Positions 19,759 through 29,303 of a stretch of 64,000 nucleotides of DNA are shown in pieces. Location of the stretch: positions 81,631-145,630 of the forward strand of contig WNYE01000100.1 of assembly GCA_021396245.1 (NCBI GenBank), written 5' to 3'. Both the position numbers and the translations under genes were made by a program. The DNA comes from Sporothrix humicola (lineage: Eukaryota; Ascomycota; Sordariomycetes; Ophiostomatales; Ophiostomataceae). Positions within the stretch are counted from its first letter, which is position 1. Each line of letters begins with the position of its first letter. The notes below the pieces were generated by a model. It did no database searches. It was not told the DNA's origin and worked only from the letters and a program-made list of their open reading frames with translations.

Positions 19759-19872
19759 CACGTGTTGGAATTGTGTCGGTTGTTCTTGCCATCATAACAT
19801 ATTTTGACTGTCGAGTCGCTCCTGCCATATCAAGACACAATGTTGGCTGTTTACTCAAATCGTTCCTGCCAT
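19759..19872 (+). promoter_or_regulatory. B3 promoter block with CACGTG and three TCGYTCYTGCCAT-like sites
   Basis: CACGTG at 19759-19764 is followed by TTGTTCTTGCCAT (19780), TCGCTCCTGCCAT (19816) and TCGTTCCTGCCAT (19860). The first three elements match the B1 promoter block in order and spacing; the third motif copy is extra. Confidence 0.6.
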
Positions 19873-19959
19873 CTTAAACACCGCCAGCTGTTGCTGGGTC
19901 GAGCGGGATGGTGCCTTCCGATTTTCTCAAGCAGTGTGCGTGACCTTGTTTGTTGACAT

Positions 19960-20657
19960 TTGAAGAGTCTTATCTCTCTTCCTTTTCTATCTCCCCCGTC
20001 CGTCCATTCACCACATTTTTCCACTGACAACAAACGTTCTCAGACCAGAATCACAAGCACCTCCCACCACCACCTGCAGCAACAACAACAGCAAACAGCA
20101 ACAGCTGCAATCACACCCTCGCTCGCCCAGACGCCCACAGTCACAGTGTAAGTCTCGTCAGCAAAGTCTCTGCTGTCTCCTTCACTTATCAAAGCATGTC
20201 TGCTAACATTCTGAGCAGTGGAATTTGTAGCGCCTCCGTAGGCGCGACAAGCTGGGCACTGGGACACCGCCGTCATTTACAAACGAACGATTAGAAGGCC
20301 AAAGCCGCTAAAGCCCTGGCCAAAGCGGACAAGAACAAAAAGGACAAGGACAAGAAGGATGGGCCGAAGGGGGACGAGGCGAAGGTGGAGAAGGCTGAGG
20401 AGGCGAAGGTTGAGGACGTGAAGGCCAAGGATAAATGCAACCAGGACGAAAAATCGGTTGACTCGGGCGACATCGAGCCAACCTGTTGTTTCCCCATCCC
20501 TTCTCGCCTGAGAAAATGGAAGCGTCGGCCACGGGGCCAGCCACAACCACTACAACAACAACAACTCCTACACCATCCTCCCTCGCCTCACGTCGCCTCA
20601 CCCTCGAGGCCGCCAGACGGCAGTCACCGTGTAAGTTCCCCCTTTCATGTGCCATGA
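19960..20657 (+). pseudogene. B-family module B3, with in-frame TAG
   Basis: The exon 1 frame (S/T/Q/H-rich, starting before 19960 without an ATG) ends at a GTAAGT donor; intron 20148-20218 (71 nt) has a CTAAC branch and CAG. Exon 2 reads VGICSASVGATSWALGH then RRHLQTND and stops at TAG 20292-20294. Directly after the TAG the same frame continues with a Lys/Ala/Glu-rich tail (KAKAAKALAKADKNKKDKDK) and EPTCCFPIPSRLRKWKRR, matching the B2 tail. Where B2 has its ATG, B3 has ACG. So either this is a damaged copy, it uses a non-AUG start plus stop bypass, or the true exon structure differs. The frame runs on to 20657, inside B4's exon 1 region. Confidence 0.5.
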
Positions 20658-21025
20658 TACATCCTCCTGACATTTAAAACAGTGGAGTTTGTAGCGCCTC
20701 CAAAGGCGTGGGCGGCGGCAGAAGTGCCGCCAGAATATTGGCGGTTTTGGAAACGAATTCGGCCGTGCCGGCCAAGCCGGAGGACAGGACGGACGAGCAA
20801 ATCCAAAAGGAAAATGCTCTGGTGAAGGAGCTCCGGGCTCTTGCGCGCACAATCGCCAATGCGGGCAACGGAAAGGCTGTACCGGGCAGCAAGAAGCTTG
20901 CGGGGGAACCTTTCTGTTGTTTTGGGCGCGCGCCGAACAACACAGCCGATAATCCTCCATCGGCCTCCGTATCATACTTCTGCATCTGCCCCCATAGTGT
21001 GAGCGATGACAACTTCTTCTTTTGA
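20486..21025 (+). CDS. B-family module B4, start unresolved
   Basis: A GTAAGT donor at 20631 and acceptor at 20682 define a 52-nt intron. The downstream exon reads VGVCSASKGVGGG, then RSAARILAVLETNSAV, a charged helix (RTDEQIQKENALVKELRAL) and GEPFCCF, the family's C-terminal motif, with no internal stop before TGA 21023. Its upstream exon is contiguous with the B3 tail, has T/S/P-rich coding in several frames, and has ACG where B2 has ATG. B3 and B4 may therefore be two repeats of one gene rather than two genes. No known domain is seen. Confidence 0.45.
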
Positions 21026-21365
21026 AAATAGGGGACCACTTAGACGATTTTTGTTAGTCGTTTGCTTAGTCGACCACTAATGTTAAAATAATTTTCATCT
21101 CAGATAACATGCATCACCAGACGAGGCCATCACTAACAAAAACCATGTGATGAGCATAGCGTCGTATTAGTGCGCACAGTTGCACGGCGTACTGTGGTCA
21201 AAAATTAAATAGGATGATTTTGGACTGCATATGTCAAGCATATAAATATGTATCCAAGCCCCTTCATTACGAGCCGACTCACACGTAATAATTCTTCTCC
21301 TTCATCCTCCGCCATCTTTACCTCTTCAAATCTCACAGCAAAAATTCCACCTGACAAATTTCAAA
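21026..21365. promoter_or_regulatory. A3 promoter, TATA at 21240-21250
   Basis: ATATAAATATG at 21240-21250, identical to the A2 element, lies 116 bases before the A3 start. A C/A-rich leader follows. No gene is seen. Confidence 0.6.
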
Positions 21366-22634
21366 ATGATATCCTCCGTCTTTCACTTTAATCAAAAGGC
21401 GAAGTCCCGCCGCAACAACAACAACGACTCAAACGAACAGCCCGATGATGCATCTATTGCGGAAACCGAATCCAGCGTGGTTACACTCGTTAACCCGACC
21501 GTTCCCACCGAATTAACGTGTGGGCCGTTAAAAACAGAAATGACGGGCTCGACACAATATGTTGAACCCCCACAAACAACAAATCCAATTCAAACACCCA
21601 TTTCCACGCCCAGTATACTGGCTCCCAGAAATCCACCGAGCACCTGCAGGAATCCATTTTTGAAGGCAGTGCCATCGTGGATTCCGTCGGCCTATGTCAA
21701 CGAAGAAAGGGTTATGAGCGAGTTTGTTCATGCCTGCTGCCGTGTCTACGAGGCCAGTAACGTCGTCACAGCCTTATGCAGCCATTCTATTTACAAGTGG
21801 ACTGGACTGGGCCCGGACGCCGCTGCAGCCACTGCTATCAAAGCAATCGAACAGGGCATCGGTCACTCAATCCGCAAACTGGGCGATAACAACACAGCAT
21901 ACGGGATGCCTGTCGAAGCGGTAGCATTGCAACTCATGATGTCCCTTGTACAGCTGCGGTGTGCTCAGGCTGGTGCCAATGCTGGCATGGTCATGGATGT
22001 GCGGAGAAGGGCCGATGCAGCAAAGCGGGTCAATACAGCAGACAGGTTTCTACCATTAACGGCTTTCCGCACAACCCCACCGACGACGACAACAGCGGCG
22101 ACATCAGCTACATTCTCCAAATTTACCAACAAAATGCATGTCAATGCAGACATTCGCCACCTTGGAAAGTCAGCATCAGCACTCTGCAAGTCTGCTCAGC
22201 GCTTTCAAAACGAACCATGGAGTATACGAGTTGGCTGGAAAAGAGCTTCAACGGCAATTTCAAAAATACAATGGAGAGTCGAGCATGGAGCGAGCAGCCT
22301 CAACCATGCGCAGTATCAAAATCAGCAACGGATATTAAAGCCGGCAGAAACAAGCGGACATGACATACGGATATCTGCATGGTCCGCGTCCAGTGCGCTC
22401 AAAGACGCAATGGAATCTGTGGACTTTTTGCACCAGGAGATACTTGCTATTGTCAAGATATTTTCAACTGATTACCGATTCATTTGGTGTGGAAACAGCA
22501 TCCCGATTGGCAGGAGAAAGGAGCCGAATACCGACATGATACTCGCATCGGAGGCAGGTCCGGCATGCAAGCAAGCAAGAGAAGCTATGCAGGCCATGTA
22601 TCGTCGTTTACGTGACAATACTATAGTATACTAA
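21366..22634 (+). CDS. A-family protein A3 (unrecognised, helical)
   Basis: A 422-residue intronless protein and the closest relative of A2. A basic N-terminus (QKAKSRRNNNN) precedes one DDASIAETESSVVTLVN motif, the TTNPIQTPIS motif, and the core: SEFVHACCRVYEASNV, TALCSHSIYKW, AIEQGIGHSI, AYGMPVEAVALQLMMSLV and VMDVRRRAD. The C-terminal half has LKDAMESVDFLHQEILAIV and ACKQAREAM. No secretion signal is seen. It is the last gene of the accessory island, followed 319 bases later by the conserved RAD10 gene on the same strand. Function is unknown. Confidence 0.8.
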   Translation: MISSVFHFNQKAKSRRNNNNDSNEQPDDASIAETESSVVTLVNPTVPTELTCGPLKTEMTGSTQYVEPPQTTNPIQTPISTPSILAPRNPPSTCRNPFLKAVPSWIPSAYVNEERVMSEFVHACCRVYEASNVVTALCSHSIYKWTGLGPDAAAATAIKAIEQGIGHSIRKLGDNNTAYGMPVEAVALQLMMSLVQLRCAQAGANAGMVMDVRRRADAAKRVNTADRFLPLTAFRTTPPTTTTAATSATFSKFTNKMHVNADIRHLGKSASALCKSAQRFQNEPWSIRVGWKRASTAISKIQWRVEHGASSLNHAQYQNQQRILKPAETSGHDIRISAWSASSALKDAMESVDFLHQEILAIVKIFSTDYRFIWCGNSIPIGRRKEPNTDMILASEAGPACKQAREAMQAMYRRLRDNTIVY

Positions 22635-22953
22635 AATATGAGAGGTCTGCTCTACTTTTGACTTTTAAACTAATAATGCTCCATATCACCAAAGTCATAG
22701 TCAATCAAATAATCTTAAAGGGGCTGACTTACATGCACTTACATGGCCCGACACGTGATCAGGCTGTCGAGAGGAGTGACGTCGATGGGGGCCCACTTTT
22801 AGGCTGCGAGCACCACTCAGCCAATCAGATGGAAGCATCCATTCATCTGGATCGCCGTGAACATCTCGACATCGACGGCTCACGTCTTTCATCACAAACT
22901 CGTCCAGTGCCCACTTACAAGACACCAGCATCAATCATCACACCCTTTGCACG
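22635..22953. other. RAD10 promoter region
   Basis: A short spacer containing CACGTG near 22753 and a C/A-rich leader immediately before the RAD10 ATG. Confidence 0.5.
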
Positions 22954-24249
22954 ATGGATGACGACGATTTTGGCGCTGATGCCGACTTTCTCGCGGCCCT
23001 GGCAGCCACAGACGTCCCCGCCAGCAGCGCGTCGCGGACTGGATCAGCACCGCAAGCTCAGCAACAATCACGCTCACAACCACAGCCACAAGCACAGCGG
23101 CCACCGCCGACGGCGCCGCGGATACAGCAGCCCACGCCACAAAGGATACAGCGACCAGGTGCGCCGCCTGCAGGACAGTCGTCGACACCGCTCATCGTGC
23201 AGCCAACCCCACAAGCGCTCGGCGGGCCCGGCGCGACTCCTTCTTCAGCTTCGGTTTCGGCTGGCGGCGCCACCCCGACCGTGACCCGCGTGGGCGCCCC
23301 CTCGGGCTCGACGATCCTGGTCTCGCCGCGCCAAAAGGGCAACCCCATCCTGGCCCAGCTGCGGTCGGTGCCGTGGGAGTACAGCGACATTGCCGCCGAC
23401 TACGGGCTGGGCGCGTCGACGATTGCCCTGTTTCTGAGTCTCAAATACCACCGCCTGCACCCCGAGTACATTTTCGCCCGCTTCCGGGGCCTGACGGCTG
23501 GCGGCGCGCCCCGCCACCGCCTGCGCATTTTGTTGACCCTCGTCGACATTGAAAACCACGAAGAGACGCTGCGCGAGCTGGCCAAGACGTCGCTCGTCAA
23601 TCAACTCACCCTCATCCTGTGCTGGTCGGCCGCCGAGGCCGCGCGGTACCTAGAGCTGTACAAGACGTTTGAGCACGCGTCGAATTTCTCGGCAATCCGG
23701 GGGCAGCAGGCGGCAGGGTACGCGGAGCGTCTCGTACAGTTTGCAACGGTGCCGAGGGCGGTGAACAAGTCGGACGCGGTGGCGCTGGTCGGCTCGTTTG
23801 GCAGTCTACGAAGGGCTGTCCAGGCAGACCCGGAGCAGCTGGGACTGGTGGCTGGGTGGGGCGAGAAGAAGGTGCAGGCGTGGCGGCGGGCCGTCGAAGC
23901 GCCGTTCCGTGTGCAAAAGGGGAAGAAGAAGAAGGGAGTGACGGCAACACAGAAAACGGCAGCTTCGACACAGGCGATGGCAATGACGGCCACGGATGAT
24001 CCGGACGAGATTGACGCGATGGGCACCGACTTTGACTCGATCTTCAACAACAGACTAGACCAAGCACGGCCAGAGGAAGAAGGGGCTACAGAAGCAGGAG
24101 GGGCATCGCCTAGCAAAACAGGCTCGACATCACCAAAGAAGAGGGGCACGTCGGCAGCGAGCACGTTCAGTCCGCCACGACCACAACGGCCGCCGGAGGA
24201 ACTAAGCGACGGCATTGCAGCCGCACTAGCCAAGCTGCGTCAGAATTGA
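22954..24249 (+). CDS. RAD10: RAD10/ERCC1 subunit of structure-specific DNA-repair endonuclease
   Basis: A 431-residue intronless protein. The acidic start MDDDDFGADADF is followed by a Q/P/T-rich linker. The Rad10/ERCC1 central domain begins near residue 130 (NPILAQLRSVPWEY) with the family blocks STIALFLSLKYHRLHPEYI, RLRILLTLVDIENHEETLRE, LAKTSLVNQLTLILCWS and AARYLELYKTFE. A tandem helix-hairpin-helix follows at about 268-318 (VNKSDAVALVGSFGSLRRA, then LVAGWGEKKVQAW). A K-rich stretch and a Ser/Pro-rich tail extend it beyond the usual length. In known systems Rad10 pairs with the XPF/Rad1 nuclease to cut 5' of lesions in nucleotide excision repair and in single-strand annealing; the partner is not in this window. 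The protein is expected to be nuclear. Confidence 0.95.
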   Translation: MDDDDFGADADFLAALAATDVPASSASRTGSAPQAQQQSRSQPQPQAQRPPPTAPRIQQPTPQRIQRPGAPPAGQSSTPLIVQPTPQALGGPGATPSSASVSAGGATPTVTRVGAPSGSTILVSPRQKGNPILAQLRSVPWEYSDIAADYGLGASTIALFLSLKYHRLHPEYIFARFRGLTAGGAPRHRLRILLTLVDIENHEETLRELAKTSLVNQLTLILCWSAAEAARYLELYKTFEHASNFSAIRGQQAAGYAERLVQFATVPRAVNKSDAVALVGSFGSLRRAVQADPEQLGLVAGWGEKKVQAWRRAVEAPFRVQKGKKKKGVTATQKTAASTQAMAMTATDDPDEIDAMGTDFDSIFNNRLDQARPEEEGATEAGGASPSKTGSTSPKKRGTSAASTFSPPRPQRPPEELSDGIAAALAKLRQN

Positions 24250-27200
24250 GAACTGGCACACGGTCGGGAGGTTCTGGGGTCGTGATCGGCCTTCTTCCAT
24301 TTCTCTTCCCATCTACTACTGTACTTTACGCATGTCACGTTGCACGAAATGAAAAATAAGCATTCATGATTGACAAAAGAACGGTTCATCACAGTCGTTT
24401 TTTCTATGAGAGAGACAAAGATCCATGTGAACAGCTGCAGGTGAGTTGAACAGGGTCGCAACTGCAGCTGCAGTCGTAACAGAGGTGGATGGCTGCTGTG
24501 GAAGTCGGCGGATGTATGTGCGGAGAAGCTTGAGCTGGTCACAGCTCTTGGTCACAGCTTTTCTTCTTATTTTCCTGCACTGGTCGGCCCGTCGATCTGT
24601 GGTCTGGACGAGACGGTTTCAACGGTTTTCACTTTACTTAATTATGTCTTTTTTTGTTTTTTTTTTGGTCTCTATGTGTCTCTGTCCCCTCTTCTCTTGT
24701 TACGACGTCATACGACATGGGTTCGCACGGCACACGGCACACGAGATGCACAGATATGGAGGGGCACAGAAACACTGAAATCTGAAATGGGACACTCGAG
24801 AGGCACAGCAGCCACACCGACAATTAAGCATGTCTTGGAGAGGAGCTTGTGAGGCGAGCCTTTTCTCCTTCCTAAAGTCCACACATGATCCGGTCTTGAT
24901 TGACGAATTTCGTGTATGCGGAGAATGTGTGTCTCTGTTGGGGTCGAATGAATGAAGAGCGGCGAACGCCTGTCGATATCAGCCGGAATAGAATGGCCAG
25001 ACTTACCCGCGGTCTTGGGTCTTTTTCATACTTTCTTAAATGGATCAGCTGCCAAAGATAACAATAGATACCGATAGAGATTAATAACAAAAGCAATATC
25101 ACGGGTCAATTTATTCGGTACTGAGTTGGGTGCATCGAATGGCTGTTCTGGCCAGCGCTCGCTTGGAGTTGAAATAAACGTGAAAAAAAAAAGGACTGAT
25201 CGTACTCGTCTACGGGAGGAGCCTGTTTCTGTGCTGTTTCCTCAAAGTACGTCCTGGTTATCTCCTCGGGAATCTCGCTGGAATGTTGAGCGGACCTGTC
25301 TGCAATGTTAACAAAACGTGCATTGTTTTGCTTGTTTGCAAGTCTGGTTCGTCGCTTGCTTTACTGGAAAGGGATGCTGCCCGCTGCATCACTCACTGCG
25401 CATCGCAATAAGGGGACCAAATGCTGACTGCAGCCTGCATCACTGGCCTGCCCAATTCCCCCGATCGTTCCCCTCAGATCGGCCCATCCATCGTCTTTTG
25501 AGTCGTCTTGTTCTTCTGGTTCCTTGGAGAAAAAAGTCTTGGCAGTCGAAGAATAAGACCAAAATATCGCCGACGCGCCGATGCACGGTTGCAACGGTGT
25601 GAGGGTGGTGCAGGGTGTGTGCAGGGTTGTGTATGTTCGAGTGGTTGTCGTGATTGTCCCCGCGTGGTCAAATCTCGTCTCTTGAAAAGCATTTTGTTTC
25701 TAGCTTCCACAATGCGAAGAGTTTTCTTGAATTGATTTGCACAAAAGCGGTATTGCCTGTTCTGTCCCGCATTCGTTCTTTCCTTCTCTCTTAATTCCTC
25801 GCGCTTTATTCCTTCCGTTGCAAGTTCAGCCGCCAACAGGCATAGGAATGAAGGATAGAGCCGTCCTCTATTTTGGGAAAGACGGCCGGCGCATTGCGCG
25901 ACATGTATTAATTGCGAGCGGCTTCCTGCCATGCGCGTCGTAGACAATCGCCTGTTCCTTCCTCTGCAATTGCCTTGCTCTGTATTCTTCCTTCCCTCTT
26001 CGTTCTATTTCTTTCCCCGATGCCCGCTCCTTCCGTCTGCCATTTTCCCCTCCTTCCTTTATTTCTCCCTTTCTGACAGGGCATGGAAGGCACGCTGGGG
26101 GCGCGCTGGTTCGCGCCAGGTGCAACCCTCGGGGATCGGCAGGTGATCCCCAGGGCGATCAACAAAACAAAGCGGCGGCCGAGCTGCCGGCCAGCAATGC
26201 GACAGCAAAGGCCACCAAAACAAACAAGCTCTGACAAGCCTCTCGGCCAGACCAAGTTCTGACATGCAGGGAAATGCCCAAGCTTGCGGGGGCTCGCGGG
26301 GAAGAAGAAAGGTCATCCTTTTGTGACAACGAAATAACCTCTTTACCTCATAACCTTTTTTGTCGTCCCTCTGCTCCTTCCACCAGAGACGCATGTCCAG
26401 TGGGCACAACATCAATTTACTGGATTAGGAAAGTGGCAGAGGTGCCGTTGCCCGCTGCAGCCAATCAGTGCAACGCTGCCGGGCAGGGGCACAGGGGTAC
26501 GTGCCTGCCATCTTTGTGATCTGCTGTGAAAAAGAGGCTCTTTCCATGTCTGGTTCTTTCTCTGCTCATGCCGTCGCATCCACCACGTCGTAGATCACCA
26601 TCATCTTGAGTCTTTTGACATCTCGACTTTCTATCCCTCCTCTCTTCTCTCTCCGCATTTTGACCCCTCTTTGTCGACCTCGCATCTTCTCACTGCCACC
26701 TTGGCCATCCATGTTCGACCGATGATTCCTCCGCACATATGGTGACGATCCGCCGGGCAAGCTCACCCCGACGTGTCCGTTCATGACGGCGTGGCCGAGA
26801 TCCAGCATCCTTGTCCACATCTGCAGTCATTCTCTCGTCCGATACTCCCCTGTCTTCCCCAGAGTCCAATGTCTCCGCTCTTTCCTTCATCCTGTCCAAC
26901 ACCAGCCTCGTCAAGCCCGGGGAACGGCGGCGGGTCCCAGACAAAAACCAAGGACCAGAAACCAGGATGGAGGCCAGGGAAGTGACCATGCACCACGCGG
27001 CGCGAAAAGAGGGCAAGAATGCAAGATCGCATGCCCGTTGGTCTTGCCCGCATCACATCATGCGCCTTCCTGAGACCGCGCCGGACACGACATGATCAGA
27101 AAAGCCGGGAAAGAGGTGCTGCTGCTCCTTCCACATCAGGACATCCCCAGTCTTTTGGAGTCTTCCTGTCTCCAGTCTCTCCTTCCCCCATTTCCAGGAT

Positions 27201-27686
27201 TCAGAAAGATGCAATTTATTTACGTATATATCCGCCCCTTCCAGTCCACGTTCTTTTTCTTCCCGTCTTCTGGCCCCCTTTCCGTCTTTTTCAGTCTTCT
27301 TTTTTCCGTCTCCCCTTTCCCTCGCCTTTGGTCCATCCATTCCTCGGCGTCCCCAAGCTTTTATTTCATTTAATCTCCATTAAGACATAATTGCCTTGCT
27401 ATTGCTCTTTAACACTTTACTTTCGGTCCCCACGAAGCACACAGATATACACAAACCGTGTCCCTCCGTGTGATCTTTCCCCAATCTCTTCTTCCGAGCT
27501 CGCTCGTGCCTTGTGCCTGTCCTTCTGTTGTCCCACGTCTCTTCCTCCCCCTGAGACGTCATTGTGTCGACGGAGGACCTGTCTTTATCCCATATCCCAT
27601 CTTTGGTTACTGTTAAGGGTCGTATTTCTCTCCTCTCTTCCTACCTTTCCTATCTTTCTTTCTCCTCCACCCTCCCCACCACCGAC
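24250..27686. other. 3.4-kb gene-poor region upstream of the mannosidase
   Basis: No ORF shows convincing domain content. Short ORFs exist on both strands near 26690-27095 (for example a plus-strand frame from 26811 and a charged minus-strand frame 26690-27016), preceded by a pyrimidine-rich leader-like stretch at 26590-26700; a small gene there cannot be excluded. The right end is a CT-rich promoter and leader. Confidence 0.4.
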
Positions 27687-29303
27687 ATGCATATCCGCGG
27701 TGGACTGCTGGGCGCCGGCACGCTAGCTGCCCTGGCATCGACTACCTCAGCCTCGCCGGCTGCTGCGCCGCCTTCCTCGTCCTCTTCCAACAGCCGGCGC
27801 AACTTCCGGCCACACTACATCTCGCACCCGGACCGCACGGCCGCCATCAAACAGGCGTTCCAGATCAGCTGGGATGGCTACTACAAGCACGCGTACCCGC
27901 ACGACTCGCTCAAGCCCGTGTCCAACACGTACGAGGACGACCGCAACGGCTGGGGCGCGAGCGCGGTGGACGCGCTGTCGACGGCGCTGATCATGGGCGA
28001 CGAGCAGGCGACGTCGCAGATACTCAACCATATCCAGAACATCAACTTTGACGTGGCCGTGGGCGACATTTCGCTGTTTGAGACGACGATCCGGTATCTG
28101 GGTGGCCTGCTGTCGGGCTACGACCTGCTGACGACTCCCGGCGCACTGGAGGGCAGCCAGCCAGCCAACAAGACCCAGCTCGCGGCCGTGCTGAGCCAAG
28201 CCCAGCACCTGGCCGACAATTTGAAAGTCGCGTTCGACACGCCCTCGGGCGTCCCCGACAACAACGTGCAGTTCAGCCCGCCGCGCAAGGGCGGGTCCGA
28301 GACCAATGGGCTGGCGACGATCGGCACACTCGTGCTCGAGTGGACGCGTCTTTCGGACCTGACGGGCGAGTCCGAGTACGGCGAGCTGGCGCAGCGCGGC
28401 GAGGACCACTTGCTGAGCCCCAAGCCGGCGCTGGGCGAGCCGTTCCCCGGCCTGGTAGGCTCCAACGTCAACATTACGACGGGCGAGTTTGTCGACGGCA
28501 ACGGCGGCTGGGTCGGCGGCGACGACAGCTTCTACGAGTACCTCCTCAAGATGTATATTTACGACCCGAAGCGCTTTGCGCACTACAAGGACCGCTGGAT
28601 TCTGGCGGTCGAGTCGTCGATCAAGCACCTGGCGTCGCACCCCGTGGGCCGCCCCGACCTGACCTTTTTCGCCATGTTTTCCGGTACGTCGCCTCGCTTT
28701 GTTTCGCAACACCTCGCTTGCTTCGACGCCGGTAACGTGATTCTGGGCGGCCTGACTCTGCACGAGCCCCGGTACGTCGCCTTCGGTCTGGAGCTGGCAG
28801 CGTCGTGCCACGACACGTACACCTCGACGGCCACGCGCATCGGCCCCGAGACGTTTGCCTGGCAGGACAATGGCCGCCTTGCGCCGCTAAACTCGTCGAA
28901 CAATGCCGCCCCACCTGCGGACCAGGCCGCGTTTGCCAAGAAGTCTGGGTTCTGGATCCAGGACGGCGAGTACATTCTGCGGCCCGAGGTGATTGAGAGC
29001 TACTACTATGCGTACCGCGCGACGGGCGACCCGCGATACCAGGAGTGGGCGTGGGATGCCTTCCAGGCGATCAACAAGACGTGCGCGGCGGGCAGCGGGT
29101 ACTCGTCGATCAACAATGTGAATGTGGAGGGCGGCGGCTCGTTCCAGGACTTCCAGGAGTCCTTTTGGTTTGCCGAGGTGCTCAAGTACGCGTACCTGAT
29201 CCAGGCGGAGGACGCGCCGTACCAGGTGCAGGTGGACGGCTCGGGCGAGTTTGTGTACAACACGGAGTGCCACCCGGTGCGGATTTCCAACCAGTCTTAT
29301 TAG
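27687..29303 (+). CDS. Secreted class I alpha-1,2-mannosidase (GH47)
   Basis: A 538-residue intronless protein. The N-terminus MHIRGGLLGAGTLAALAST is a signal peptide. GH47 landmarks in order: FQISWDGYYKHAYPHD, NGWGASAVDALSTALIMG, DISLFETTIRYLGGLLS (catalytic-region Glu), GDDSFYEYLLKMY, HLACFDAGNVILGG, LRPEVIESYYYAYR (Glu), GGSFQDFQESFWFAEVLKY, and the C-terminal NTECHP Thr that binds calcium in the family. Four to six N-glycosylation sequons are visible. Lacking a transmembrane anchor, it resembles the fungal secreted or Golgi-soluble mannosidases that trim Man9GlcNAc2. The longer ORF start at 27564 lacks a good signal sequence; ATG 27687 is chosen because it places the signal peptide at the N-terminus. 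Confidence 0.93.
   Translation: MHIRGGLLGAGTLAALASTTSASPAAAPPSSSSSNSRRNFRPHYISHPDRTAAIKQAFQISWDGYYKHAYPHDSLKPVSNTYEDDRNGWGASAVDALSTALIMGDEQATSQILNHIQNINFDVAVGDISLFETTIRYLGGLLSGYDLLTTPGALEGSQPANKTQLAAVLSQAQHLADNLKVAFDTPSGVPDNNVQFSPPRKGGSETNGLATIGTLVLEWTRLSDLTGESEYGELAQRGEDHLLSPKPALGEPFPGLVGSNVNITTGEFVDGNGGWVGGDDSFYEYLLKMYIYDPKRFAHYKDRWILAVESSIKHLASHPVGRPDLTFFAMFSGTSPRFVSQHLACFDAGNVILGGLTLHEPRYVAFGLELAASCHDTYTSTATRIGPETFAWQDNGRLAPLNSSNNAAPPADQAAFAKKSGFWIQDGEYILRPEVIESYYYAYRATGDPRYQEWAWDAFQAINKTCAAGSGYSSINNVNVEGGGSFQDFQESFWFAEVLKYAYLIQAEDAPYQVQVDGSGEFVYNTECHPVRISNQSY

Noticed and set aside
27747..28811. Minus-strand ORF of 354 codons inside the GH47 gene
   Set aside because: Antisense shadow of a high-GC third-position gene; Arg/Val/Gln-rich only.
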